NCBI RefSeq assembly: GCF_014842265.1
Contig: NZ_JACYVI010000003.1
Location: forward strand, 310,001 to 374,000
DNA length: 64,000 nt
Reading direction: 5' to 3'
Source of the DNA: Pseudomonas sp. CFBP 13711
Lineage (GTDB): Bacteria > Pseudomonadota > Gammaproteobacteria > Pseudomonadales > Pseudomonadaceae
How positions within the stretch are numbered: position 1 is the first letter of the stretch; each line of letters starts with the position of its first letter. Shown piece by piece: positions 53,940 through 64,000 of the stretch. The notes under the pieces are model-generated. The model saw only the letters and a list, made by a program, of their open reading frames with translations, did not search any database and had not been told where the DNA came from. Position numbers and translations under genes: made by a program.

Positions 53940-55085
53940 TTGGCCCTGCACCGTCTCACCCTCCTCCTCTCCGCCCTGACCCTTCAGGCCTGCGCCTCCA
54001 CCGAGGTGCCCCTGGGGCAGGCGAGTTTTGCCGAATATCGCCAGCAGACCATCGCCTGGATGGAACAGAACCGGACCTTTCAGACGCCTGATCACCCTAC
54101 CGAGATCGAGTGGAATGCACCTCGGGAATGGCGGCCCAAAGCGCCAGCCACGCGGGGGATTTTGTTGGTCCATGGCCTCGGCGACTCGCCGTGGTCGTTC
54201 AATGACGTCGGCGAGGCGCTCGCGGCGCAGGGGTTTCTGGTGCGCACGGTGTTGCTGCCGGGGCATGGCAGCAAGCCGGCGGACATGCTGGATGTGACGC
54301 TCAGTCAGTGGCAGCAGGTGGTGCGCGAGCAGACGCAGCTTCTTGAGCGGGAGGTGCCGACGGTGTATCTGGGCGGGTTTTCGACAGGTGCGAATCTGGT
54401 GCTGGATTACGCCTACGAGCACCCGAATATCGCTGGCCTGGTGCTGTTCTCTCCGGCGTTTAAACCTGCGAACACCTACGCCTGGGTCACTCAATACATC
54501 GGCTGGCTTCGCCCCTGGCTGGCGAAACCGGATAATGGCGTGCGCCCGATGCAGACGCCGGTCCGCTACCTGAACGTGCCCACCAACGGTTTCGCCCAGT
54601 TCTACCGCAGCGCGCTGCTGGCGCAGAAGCACCTCGACAAAGGGGCCTACGACAAGCCGGTGTTCGTCGCCATTACCGAGCACGACTCGGTGCTGGATAC
54701 CGGTTACGTGCTGGACAGCTTCAACGCGCGCTTCACCCATCCGCTCAGCCGGCTGATCTGGTACGGCAACGACCCGGCTGCGGCGCAGAAAAACCCGAAG
54801 GTGCGGGTGCGCAGCGATCTCCTGCCGGAATACCGCATCGCCCAGTTCTCGCACATGGGGTTGATGTTCTCACCTGCAAACCCGTTGTACGGGGTGAATG
54901 GCCGTCAGCGGATCTGCTGGAACGGCCAGTCATCCGCCGACATGCAGAAATGCCTGAATGGCGAGCCGGTGTGGTATTCGGATTGGGGCCATCGTGAACC
55001 GGGCAAAGCCTTCGCGCGGCTGACGTTCAATCCGTATTTCGAGTGGCAGTCGGGGGTGATGATGGAGGTTCTGGCGTCCCCATAG
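53940..55085 (+). CDS. Alpha/beta hydrolase lipoprotein
   Basis: A TTG start at 53940 gives a lipoprotein signal (LALHRLTLLLSALTLQAC, acylated cysteine at residue 18). The rest is an alpha/beta hydrolase: RGILLVHGLGDSPWSF (HG oxyanion motif), VLLPGHGSKP, and nucleophile elbow GGFSTG with Ser148, with AITEHDSVLD and the histidine in AQFSHMG probably completing the triad. It is a membrane-anchored serine hydrolase (esterase or lysophospholipase type) in the periplasm. An in-frame upstream extension exists but lacks a signal. Likely co-transcribed with the preceding regulator. Confidence 0.82.
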   Translation: MALHRLTLLLSALTLQACASTEVPLGQASFAEYRQQTIAWMEQNRTFQTPDHPTEIEWNAPREWRPKAPATRGILLVHGLGDSPWSFNDVGEALAAQGFLVRTVLLPGHGSKPADMLDVTLSQWQQVVREQTQLLEREVPTVYLGGFSTGANLVLDYAYEHPNIAGLVLFSPAFKPANTYAWVTQYIGWLRPWLAKPDNGVRPMQTPVRYLNVPTNGFAQFYRSALLAQKHLDKGAYDKPVFVAITEHDSVLDTGYVLDSFNARFTHPLSRLIWYGNDPAAAQKNPKVRVRSDLLPEYRIAQFSHMGLMFSPANPLYGVNGRQRICWNGQSSADMQKCLNGEPVWYSDWGHREPGKAFARLTFNPYFEWQSGVMMEVLASP

Positions 55086-55290
55086 TGGGACCGGCTTCAG
55101 CCGGGAAGAGGCCAGTGAGAGCAACACACATTTCGCGGTGTGACACCCGACGCCTTCCCGGCTAAAGCCAGTCCTACAGGAAGACCGCGTTCAAATAGTG
55201 GGACCGGCTTCAGCCGGGAAGAGGCCAGTGAGAGCAACACACATCTCGCGGTGTGACACCCGACGCCTTCCCGGCTAAAGCCAGTCCCAC
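55083..55290. repeat. Tandem duplicated REP doublet
   Basis: Two almost identical 95-base units at 55083-55177 and 55196-55290 (period 113) each contain a forward REP and an inverted REP around a spacer, i.e. a REPIN-like hairpin. They differ at two positions only (for example T to C near 55131 and 55244). The first unit begins on the last bases of the hydrolase stop codon. Confidence 0.92.
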
Positions 55291-55340
55291 TATTGGCCGC
55301 AGTCACTCTCACTTACTGCATTCCCATCAATCCCGCGCCA

Positions 55341-56054
55341 TCACTCCACCGGCGCCAGGCGCTCCCGGCTATTGCTCAGGTGAGTCCACATTGCGGCGCG
55401 GGCGGCGTCGGGGTCCTGGCGGCGGATGGCGGCGAGGATGGCTTCGTGTTCGAGGTTGGCCAGATACGCACTGTGGGTGAGGCTCGCCCCGGCACGTTCG
55501 CTGGTGGCGATGCGGCTGCGCGGGATAACGGCGATGCCGAGGTTCTGCAGGATCTCCACGAAATACGGATTGCCGGTGGCCTCGGCGATCAGCAGATGAA
55601 AGCGTCGGTCCGCTTCGACGCAGCTGTCTTCCTTGGCCAGCAGGTCCTGATAATCATCCAGCGCGGCGCGCATCGCCGTTAGCTGTGATTGACTGCGGCG
55701 TTGCGCGGCCAGGGCGACGGCCTGGGTTTCCAGGCCCATGCGCAGTTCGATGATGTGCCGCACGCTGAACGCGGTTTCCACCTTCAGGTGCAGCCCGCTC
55801 TGCTCCGAACGCGCCAGCACGTAGGTGCCTTTGCCCTGATGGGTCTCGACCAGCCCGGACGCCTGCAATTTGGAAATCGCCTCGCGCACGACGGTGCGGC
55901 TCACGCCATGCTCGCGGACGATCTCGCTCTCCGACGGCAACTTCGCACCCGGCGCAATGGTGCCCATCAGGATCCGCTGACTCAGGTCGGTGACCAGGTC
56001 CGTCGCCAGGCTGTGCTGGCGACGCTTGGGTGGCAAGGGTCCGGTGCTGTTCAA
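55341..56054 (-). CDS. FadR-subfamily GntR regulator of the glucarate locus
   Basis: A 237-residue GntR/FadR protein: winged helix (RQHSLATDLVTDLSQRILMGTIAPGAKLPSESEIVREHGVSRTVVREAISKLQASGLVETHQGKGTYV) and FCD ligand domain (HIIELRMGLETQAVALAAQRR; EADRRFHLLIAEATGNPYFVEIL). TTG 56054 is preferred because AGGA lies 9 bases upstream; the 74 further codons lack conservation. It is divergent from the glucarate transporter gene, with an inverted repeat at 56291-56329 in between, so it probably represses that operon until a diacid binds. Confidence 0.87.
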   Translation of the reverse strand: MNSTGPLPPKRRQHSLATDLVTDLSQRILMGTIAPGAKLPSESEIVREHGVSRTVVREAISKLQASGLVETHQGKGTYVLARSEQSGLHLKVETAFSVRHIIELRMGLETQAVALAAQRRSQSQLTAMRAALDDYQDLLAKEDSCVEADRRFHLLIAEATGNPYFVEILQNLGIAVIPRSRIATSERAGASLTHSAYLANLEHEAILAAIRRQDPDAARAAMWTHLSNSRERLAPVE

Positions 56055-56290
56055 ATAAAGTCGTCCTATAAGTGCCGAAAAGAACGGCGGCCGCAGAGGC
56101 CTGCCATCCACTTGTATTTTCCTGACCACCCGCGCTCGATGCACGCACTCAGCCACTCGCCGGAAACTCATCGCGAAACGGCCAGGAACCCCGAAAACAG
56201 CGCCAAACAGCAGCGCCCAGCAACTCATTCCACTTGTCAGACAGGCGAGCCTAGCCCGACGAAATACTTCTTGCAACCCCCGTAAATCCG

Positions 56291-56329
56291 GTTGCCAAGG
56301 CCATCATTACTTGTATGATGACTGGCAAC
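56291..56329. promoter_or_regulatory. Inverted repeat, candidate operator of glucarate operon
   Basis: GTTGCCA (56291-56297) pairs with TGGCAAC (56323-56329), and inside it CATCAT (56302-56307) with ATGATG (56315-56320). The middle contains TTGTATGAT. It lies 72 bases before the transporter start in the divergent gap next to the GntR-type regulator. Suggested binding site of that regulator. Confidence 0.55.
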
Positions 56330-56400
56330 AAGGCTACACACCTTGTCACACACAACGTGCTTGACCACCCGCATAAAAATAATCAGTGGGAGTTACCAGA

Positions 56401-57750
56401 GTGAACACATCCTCAACACGGGCGGATGACGCCTCCGATTCCGTCCTGCAATCGGCGGTCTCGAAAGTCAAACGACACATCCTGCCGCTGTTCGTCATCA
56501 TGTTCATCGTCAACTACATCGACCGGGTCAACATCGGCTTCGTGCGTAGTCACATGGAACATGACCTGGGTATCGGCGCGGCCGCCTACGGTTTCGGTGC
56601 CGGCCTGTTCTTCATCGCGTATGCGATGTTCGAAGTCCCCTCCAACATCCTTCTGCAGAAAGTCGGCGCGCGCATCTGGCTGACCCGCATCATGCTCACC
56701 TGGGGCATCGTCGCCGCCTGCATGGCGTTCATTCAGACCGAAACCCACTTCTACATCCTGCGCTTCCTGCTGGGCGTGGCCGAAGCCGGGTTCTTCCCGG
56801 GCGTGATCTACTACTTCACCCGCTGGTTGCCCGGCGTCGAGCGTGGCAAGGCCATCGCCATCTTCCTCAGCGGCTCGGCCTTCGCGTCGGTGATCTCCGG
56901 CCCGCTCTCCGGCCTGTTGCTGCAGATCGACGCGCTGGGCTACCACGGCTGGCAGTGGATGTACTTCATCGAAGGCATGTTCTCCGTCGGCCTGTGCTTC
57001 TTCGTCTGGTTCTGGCTCGACTCCAAACCCCACGACGCCAAATGGCTGACCGAGGCCGAGAAGGACGCGCTGGTCAACACCATCGACGCTGAACAGAAGG
57101 CTCGCGAAGCGGCCAACCCGGTCAAGCTGTCCATCGGCAAGCTGCTCAAGGACCCGCAGATCATCCTGTTCTGCCTGATGTACTTCTTCATCCAGCTGAC
57201 CATCTACGCGGCGACGTTCTGGCTGCCGAGCATCATCAAGAAGATGGGCGACCTCACCGACTTCCAGGTCGGCCTGTTCAACTCGATCCCGTGGTTTATC
57301 GCCATCGTCTGCATGTACGGCTTCGCCTCGCTGTCGGCCAAGTGGAAGCACCAGCAAGCGTGGGTGGCCGTCGCGTTGTTGATCGCGGCAGCAGGGATGT
57401 TCATGTCGACCACGGGCGGTCCGGTGTTTGCCTTTGTTGCGATCTGCTTCGCGGCGATGGGCTTCAAGTCGGCGTCGTCGCTGTTCTGGCCGATCCCCCA
57501 GGGCTATCTGGATGCACGGATCGCCGCGGGGGTCATCGCGCTGATCAACTCCGTGGGCAACCTGGGCGGTTTCGTTGCGCCGACCACCTTCGGCATCCTC
57601 GAACAGCAGACCGGTTCGATCCAGGGCGGCCTGTATGGCCTGACTGTCACCTCGATCATCGCCGCGATTCTGGTGTTCACCGTGCGCACGACGCCCAAGC
57701 CCGGCGCGGTGCCGGTGGCCAAGGTCGACGTGACGCCCAGCCACACCTGA
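56401..57750 (+). CDS. gudP: MFS D-glucarate/galactarate transporter (GudP-like)
   Basis: A 449-residue anion:cation symporter of the MFS: LPLFVIMFIVNYIDRVNIGFVRSHMEHDLGIGAAAYGFGAGLFFIAYAMFEVPSNILLQKVGARIWLTRIM with motif A-like GARIWLTR, WLPGVERGKAIAIFLSGSAFASVISGPLSGLLL, and twelve hydrophobic helices. GTG 56401 is used because GGGAG lies 8 bases upstream; GTG 56386 would add five residues. The close link to glucarate dehydratase (86 bases downstream) points to glucarate or galactarate as substrate, though tartrate/galactonate members look similar. Confidence 0.88.
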   Translation: MNTSSTRADDASDSVLQSAVSKVKRHILPLFVIMFIVNYIDRVNIGFVRSHMEHDLGIGAAAYGFGAGLFFIAYAMFEVPSNILLQKVGARIWLTRIMLTWGIVAACMAFIQTETHFYILRFLLGVAEAGFFPGVIYYFTRWLPGVERGKAIAIFLSGSAFASVISGPLSGLLLQIDALGYHGWQWMYFIEGMFSVGLCFFVWFWLDSKPHDAKWLTEAEKDALVNTIDAEQKAREAANPVKLSIGKLLKDPQIILFCLMYFFIQLTIYAATFWLPSIIKKMGDLTDFQVGLFNSIPWFIAIVCMYGFASLSAKWKHQQAWVAVALLIAAAGMFMSTTGGPVFAFVAICFAAMGFKSASSLFWPIPQGYLDARIAAGVIALINSVGNLGGFVAPTTFGILEQQTGSIQGGLYGLTVTSIIAAILVFTVRTTPKPGAVPVAKVDVTPSHT

Positions 57751-57794
57751 GTCAGGCGCTCCAAGCGCTGAACTCGACGTTCTGAACCTCTTAA

Positions 57795-59180
<1,386 letters not shown>

Positions 59181-59188
59181 TCGACTGA

Positions 59189-60004
<816 letters not shown>

Positions 60005-60027
60005 CATTTAGCGCAGGTACTGGCATT

Positions 60028-60098
60028 TTCGCGAGCAAGCTCGCTCCCACAGGATCCGGGTTGACTCGGGATCTGTGCCACGCCGGTCGCTCCCACAA
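60028..60098. repeat. Single copy of a second repeat family
   Basis: TTCGCGAGCAAGCTCGCTCC followed by CACAGG at 60028-60052, and a divergent partner GTCGCTCCCACAAAG at 60084-60098, with a spacer. This is the same sequence family as the array at 61893-62336. Located between the DUF1345 and dehydrogenase genes. Confidence 0.75.
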
Positions 60099-60199
60099 AG
60101 AAGCCCATTCCAAGCGGTTTCGGGCTTCCAGAGCCGTGCAGGCAAGCGTACTGTGAGCGCCACAAAATCCAACATCGCTGCTGAACGAGGCCTCGCTCA

Positions 60200-61165
60200 A
60201 TGACTCAGGATTCCGGGTTGAAGATTGCCGTACTCGACGACTGGCAATCGGTCGCTGAAAACGTTGTGGACTGGACCGTATTGAAGCCGATCGGCGAGGT
60301 CAGTTTTCTGCATGACTACCCGGCCGAAACTAATGCCATGGTCGCCCGCCTCAAGGACTTCCAGATCCTCTGCGTGATGCGCGAGCGCACGATTTTCGAT
60401 GAAGCCCTGCTCAGTCAGCTACCCAACCTGAAACTGCTGGTCACCGGCGGCATGCGCAACGCGGCGCTGGACCTGAAGGCCGCCGCACGCCTGGGCATCA
60501 CCGTGGTTGGCACCGACAGCTACAAGTACGCGGCGCCGGAACTGACCTGGGCGCTGATCATGGGCGTGACCCGCAACCTGGTCGCCGAAGCCAACTCCCT
60601 GCGCGCGGGCGACTGGCAGATCGGCATCGGCAGCGACCTGTATGGCAAGACCCTGGGCATCGTCGGCCTGGGCAGCATCGGCCAAAAGATCGCCCGCTAC
60701 GGCAAGGCCTTCGACATGAAAGTCATTGCCTGGAGCGAGAACCTGACAGCCGAACGCGCCGCCGAGCATGGCGTGACGTACGTCAGCAAGCAGGCACTGT
60801 TCGAGCAAGCGGACGTGGTGTCGGTGAACCTGGTGCTCAGCGAGCGCAGTCGCGGGCTGGTGGATGCCGAGTCGCTGAAGCGCATGAAGCCGACGGCGTA
60901 TCTGGTGAACACCGCCCGCGGGCCGATCGTCGACGAAGACGCGCTGGTCGAGGTGCTCAGGCAGAAGAAAATCGCCGGCGCCGCGCTGGACGTTTACAGC
61001 GTCGAGCCGTTGCCGGCCGATCATCCGTTCCGCACGCTGCCCAACGTCCTGGCCACGCCTCACGTGGGTTACGTCACTGAAAACAACTACCGGATGTTCT
61101 TCAGCCAGATGATCGAGGACATTCAGGCCTGGCACGCTGGCGCGCCGATCCGCGTGTTTGCCTGA
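60200..61165 (+). CDS. D-2-hydroxyacid dehydrogenase family protein
   Basis: A 321-residue NAD(P)-dependent dehydrogenase: N-terminal catalytic lobe, Rossmann motif GIVGLGSIGQKIARYGKAFDMKVIAWS, NTARGPIVDEDALVEVL, and catalytic histidine in ATPHVGYVTENNY. It reduces or oxidises a 2-hydroxyacid (glycerate, glyoxylate or phosphoglycerate type) in the cytosol; the true substrate cannot be read. The position near glucarate genes might suggest hydroxypyruvate or tartronate semialdehyde, but that is not shown. It precedes pncA by 61 bases. Confidence 0.85.
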   Translation: MTQDSGLKIAVLDDWQSVAENVVDWTVLKPIGEVSFLHDYPAETNAMVARLKDFQILCVMRERTIFDEALLSQLPNLKLLVTGGMRNAALDLKAAARLGITVVGTDSYKYAAPELTWALIMGVTRNLVAEANSLRAGDWQIGIGSDLYGKTLGIVGLGSIGQKIARYGKAFDMKVIAWSENLTAERAAEHGVTYVSKQALFEQADVVSVNLVLSERSRGLVDAESLKRMKPTAYLVNTARGPIVDEDALVEVLRQKKIAGAALDVYSVEPLPADHPFRTLPNVLATPHVGYVTENNYRMFFSQMIEDIQAWHAGAPIRVFA

Positions 61166-61226
61166 CCGCGCTCTTCACTCATCGCCTCAAGACCCAGCCT
61201 CAAGACTCACTGCATCAAGGACTCAG

Positions 61227-61880
61227 ATGATGACCACGCCGCTTTCCCGATTGCCCTCCGACCCCCGCGCCGCGTTGCTGGTGATCGACATGCAATACGA
61301 CTTCATGCCCGGCGGCGCGCTGGCCGTGGCCGAGGGCGATGCGCTGGTGCCGCTGATCAACCGCCTCGGCGCGCAGTTTCGCAATGTGGTCATGGCCCAA
61401 GACTGGCACCCGCGCGGGCATGTGTCGTTTGCGTCCAGCCATGCCGGTCGCGCGCCATTTGAAAGCATCACCCTGCCCTACGGCGCGCAGACGCTGTGGC
61501 CCGATCACTGCGTGCAAGGCAGCCACGGCGCTGCATTGCATGCGGATCTGAATATCACCCACGCGCAGTTGATCCTGCGCAAGGGCTGCAACGCCGGCAT
61601 CGACAGCTATTCCGCGTTCGTCGAAGCCGACCGCACAACACGCACCGGGCTGGCCGGGTATCTGAGCGAGCGTGGTATCGACAGCGTGTTCGTGGTCGGT
61701 CTGGCGCTGGACTTCTGCGTGGCCTGGACCGCGCTGGACGCCCGGGCGGCTGGTTTCAACACCTGGGTGATCGCCGACGCGTGCAAGGCCATCGACCTGA
61801 ACGGCTCGCTGGACCAGGCCTGGAAAGACATGGCCCTGGCGGGCGTCAACCGGATCGACAGCGCAGAGCTCACTGAATAA
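61227..61880 (+). CDS. pncA: Nicotinamidase PncA
   Basis: A 217-residue cysteine hydrolase with the complete PncA catalytic set: Asp21 (VIDMQYDF), Lys119 (LRKGC) and nucleophile Cys164 (ALDFCVAWT), plus metal ligands in QDWHPRGH (Asp59, His61, His65). It hydrolyses nicotinamide to nicotinate in NAD salvage. ATG 61227 has AAGGA upstream; a longer frame to 61158 adds unconserved residues. It may be co-transcribed with the preceding dehydrogenase. Confidence 0.93.
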   Translation: MMTTPLSRLPSDPRAALLVIDMQYDFMPGGALAVAEGDALVPLINRLGAQFRNVVMAQDWHPRGHVSFASSHAGRAPFESITLPYGAQTLWPDHCVQGSHGAALHADLNITHAQLILRKGCNAGIDSYSAFVEADRTTRTGLAGYLSERGIDSVFVVGLALDFCVAWTALDARAAGFNTWVIADACKAIDLNGSLDQAWKDMALAGVNRIDSAELTE

Positions 61881-61892
61881 ACACACAGCCCC

Positions 61893-62336
61893 CTGTGGGA
61901 GTGAGGTTGTTCACGAAGAGGCTGGGACATTCAGCCACTTTCTTTGGCGGCCGAAAGTCAGTCTTCGCGAGCAAGCTCGACTCCCACGGGATGGTGGTTC
62001 GGCCAGGGATTTCCGGTTGCTGCAAAACCTGTGGGAGTGAGCTTGCTCACGAAGAGGCCGGGACATTCAGCCACCTTCTCTGGCGGCTGAAAGTCAGTCT
62101 TCGCGAGCAAGCTCGACTCCCACGGGATAGTGGTTCGGCCAGGGATTTCCGGTTGCTGCAAAACCTGTGGGAGTGAGCTTGCTCACGAAGAGGCCGGGAC
62201 ATTCAGCCACTTTCTCCGGCGGCTGAAAGTCAGTCTTCGCGAGCAAGCTCGACTCCCACGGGATGGTGGTTCGGCCAGGGATTTCCGGTTGCTGCAAAAC
62301 CTGCGGGGGTGGCCGGGGTGGCGCTCCCACAACAGG
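61893..62336. repeat. 136-bp tandem repeat array (REPIN-like)
   Basis: Three full copies at 61893-62028, 62029-62164 and 62165-62300, each exactly 136 bases, plus a divergent fourth start at 62301. Each unit begins CTGTGGGAGTGAG and contains later GCGAGCAAGCTCGACTCCCAC, an inverted copy, so every unit can fold into a long hairpin. The first copy differs slightly from the next two. Non-coding, despite open frames across it. It lies between pncA and the acetyltransferase gene. Confidence 0.94.
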
Positions 62337-62341
62337 AGGTC

Positions 62342-62827
62342 TTAACCTTCTCCCAAGGCAAAGCGTTTCAACCCTTCCCCCTCCATCCGGTAACGCACCC
62401 ACTCGTCCTGGGGCTCGGCGCCGATTGATTTGTAGAAGTTGATCGCCGGCTGGTTCCAGTCCAGCACGCTCCACTCCAGACGACCGCAGCCGCTGTCATG
62501 GGCGATCCGGGCCAGATGGCGCAGCAGTTTCTTGCCGGCACCGGCGCCCCGATGCGCAGCGGACACGTACAGATCCTCAAGGTACAGGCCCTTGCGGCCC
62601 AGCCAGGTGGAATAGCTCAGGAAGTACACTGCGAAACCAATGGGCTGGCCGTCCAGCAGGCAGATCAGCGCCTTGGCCGGCGAAGCTTCGTCGAACAGGC
62701 TGCGCTCAATGTCAGCGACGCTGGCCTTGACCTCGTGCTCGGCTTTTTCGTAGATCGCAAGCTCGGTGATAAAGCCCAGGATGACGGCGGCGTCGTCACG
62801 GGTGGCATCGCGGATGTGAAGGCTCAA
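62342..62827 (-). CDS. GNAT-family N-acetyltransferase
   Basis: A 161-residue GNAT enzyme: MSLHIRDATRDDAAVILGFITELAIYEKAEHEV, LYLEDLYVSAAHRGAGAGKKLLRHLARIAHDSGCGRLEWSVLDWNQPAINFYKSIGAEPQDEWVRYRM with the acetyl-CoA binding motif R-x-x-G-x-G/A (HRGAGAGKKLL). Resembles diamine/spermidine acetyltransferase-like members and thialysine acetyltransferases. Substrate unknown. Its stop lies only a few bases from the repeat array. Confidence 0.9.
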   Translation of the reverse strand: MSLHIRDATRDDAAVILGFITELAIYEKAEHEVKASVADIERSLFDEASPAKALICLLDGQPIGFAVYFLSYSTWLGRKGLYLEDLYVSAAHRGAGAGKKLLRHLARIAHDSGCGRLEWSVLDWNQPAINFYKSIGAEPQDEWVRYRMEGEGLKRFALGEG

Positions 62828-63001
62828 AGGGGGGCTCCCGGGTCAGTGAAAAGGCTGCCGCCGTTGGCGAACGACGGGTGACGGATTGTGTCTCAAGCAG
62901 CAGCGCCGCGCAGCAAGCACGTGCACGCCAGCCGCCGCCTCCCTCGAACATCGAAAGCAGAATGCTCTGCCCAAGAGCACTGAATCATCCAAAGGATCGC
63001 C

Positions 63002-63925
63002 ATGGAACACGAACCAGACGGCAAGACCCCCGGCCTCACGGCGGAAGAAGAACGCGACATCGACGAAAACCAGCCGCCCCGCGCTGCCGTCCTCCACGAA
63101 ACGATCCGCATGCAGGGCGATCAGGAACTGGAGCGCAACGTCGCCGCGCTGTTCTGGTCGGCCCTCGCGGCCGGGCTGACCATGGGCCTGTCGCTGATGG
63201 CGATGGGCTTGTTGAACTCTCGCCTGCCCGATGCCGAAGGCTTCAAAGTTATCGCCAGCTTCGGCTACTGCGCAGGCTTTCTGGCGGTGATCCTCGCCCG
63301 TCAGCAGCTGTTCACCGAAAACACCCTGACCGCCGTGCTGCCGGTGATGAGCAAGCCGACGCTGAAAAACGTCGTCCGCCTGTTGCGGCTGTGGACCGTA
63401 GTGCTGGTAGGTAACCTGTGCGGCACGCTGCTGGTGGCCTACGTCATGCTGCACCTGCCGATCTTCGACACCAAGACCGACCAGGCTTTCCTCGAAATCG
63501 GCCGCAAGGTGATGGAGAACGACAGCGGGCAAATGTTCGCCAAAGGCATTATTTCCGGCTGGATGATCGCCACCATGGTGTGGATGATCCCGTCCATGGA
63601 ATCGGCCAAGGTCGCCATCATCGTGATGATCACCTACCTGATGGCGCTGGGGGATTTCACCCACATCGTCGTTGGCTCCGCCGAGGTCTCGTATCTGGTG
63701 TTCGCCGGCGAGCTGCCGTGGAAGGATTTCTGGCTGACATTCGCAGGCCCGACGCTGGGTGGCAATATCATTGGCGGCAGCTTCATCTTCGCGTTGATCA
63801 GCCATGCGCAGATCCGCAGCGAAGGCGAAACGCCGGACAAGAAAGGCCAGAAGAAAGCGCTGGACGAAAAGCTGAAGCAAGAACTGCGTCAGCCCAAAGC
63901 TGAATCCGATCGGAAAGGCGCTTGA
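63002..63925 (+). CDS. Formate/nitrite transporter family protein
   Basis: A 307-residue FNT-family channel: charged N-terminal extension (MEHEPDGKTPGLTAEEERDIDENQPPRAAVLHETIRMQGDQELERN), then six hydrophobic helices including GLTMGLSLMAMGLLNSRLP, VIASFGYCAGFLAVILARQQLFTENTLTAVLPVM and TYLMALGDFTHIVVGSAEVSYLVF. It passes small monovalent anions such as formate or nitrite across the inner membrane. The extension and the C-terminal charged tail (KKGQKKALDEKLKQEL) make it a member of a longer subfamily. The last gene in the window. Confidence 0.88.
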   Translation: MEHEPDGKTPGLTAEEERDIDENQPPRAAVLHETIRMQGDQELERNVAALFWSALAAGLTMGLSLMAMGLLNSRLPDAEGFKVIASFGYCAGFLAVILARQQLFTENTLTAVLPVMSKPTLKNVVRLLRLWTVVLVGNLCGTLLVAYVMLHLPIFDTKTDQAFLEIGRKVMENDSGQMFAKGIISGWMIATMVWMIPSMESAKVAIIVMITYLMALGDFTHIVVGSAEVSYLVFAGELPWKDFWLTFAGPTLGGNIIGGSFIFALISHAQIRSEGETPDKKGQKKALDEKLKQELRQPKAESDRKGA

Positions 63926-64000
63926 AGCGGTAGGAAATGTGACAGTGACCGTTGTGCCTGGGTCTGACACTGGTCATGTGGGGGTGACCGGTGTACCTGA

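Noticed and set aside
61893..62300. CRISPR array
   Set aside because: Units are identical over their full 136 bases with no unique spacers and no cas genes nearby, so it is a tandem REPIN array.
61895..62474. Open frames across the 136-bp tandem repeat
   Set aside because: They consist of repeats of the same peptide from the repeat unit and are open only because the unit lacks stops in that frame.

Overview
The window is 64 kb of GC-rich chromosome that I place in the genus Pseudomonas. The main reasons are a core gene order typical of the genus (methylthioinosine phosphorylase, nagZ, psrA, lexA, sulA, topA, fadA, fadB, universal stress protein, uup, slt and a yegS-type lipid kinase) and intergenic REP sequences of a Pseudomonas type. 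I see no rRNA, tRNA, CRISPR array, intact insertion sequence or prophage.

Layout. 0-10 kb: ArsR regulator, purine/xanthine-type permease, a LEA-type lipoprotein, then a LacI-type regulator divergent from a TonB receptor - flavin monooxygenase - sulfonate-type binding protein operon, followed by REP elements and small envelope genes. 10-14 kb: pqiAA'BC, an MCE lipid-transport operon. 14-22 kb: a lone XRE repressor, then araFGH (L-arabinose ABC importer), an SMP-30 lactonase and a FadR-type regulator, then a periplasmic aldose epimerase. 22-40 kb: the conserved core block, including the SOS genes lexA-sulA, the fatty-acid regulator psrA, topA and the beta-oxidation pair fadBA. 40-47.6 kb: MOSC protein, cheV with a FliA-type promoter, an Hpt-like protein, a short histidine kinase/response regulator pair, lipid kinase and a bifunctional mannose-phosphate enzyme. 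47.6-48.5 kb: an 810-bp nested inverted-repeat island without genes. 48.5-51 kb: LysR regulator and DHA2 efflux pump. 51-59.2 kb: a sugar-diacid region (glycerate kinase, CdaR, GntR regulator, glucarate transporter, glucarate dehydratase) interrupted by a Phd/HTH-lipoprotein hydrolase pair and tandem REP doublets. 59-64 kb: DUF1345 protein, 2-hydroxyacid dehydrogenase, nicotinamidase, a 136-bp tandem repeat array, a GNAT acetyltransferase and a formate/nitrite-type channel.

Functional themes are sugar and sugar-acid uptake (arabinose, glucarate), fatty-acid oxidation with its regulator, the SOS response, peptidoglycan turnover (nagZ, slt) and outer-membrane lipid transport. Several regulatory sites can be read directly: two LexA boxes, two adjoining PsrA-type palindromes, a 12-bp LacI-type operator, a FliA promoter and candidate GntR-family operators. 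Most genes are ordinary. The less expected items are the nested inverted-repeat island, the exactly periodic repeat arrays, the incomplete sulfonate-type uptake cluster under a LacI-type regulator, and two small reading frames of 51 and 45 codons that are easily missed.
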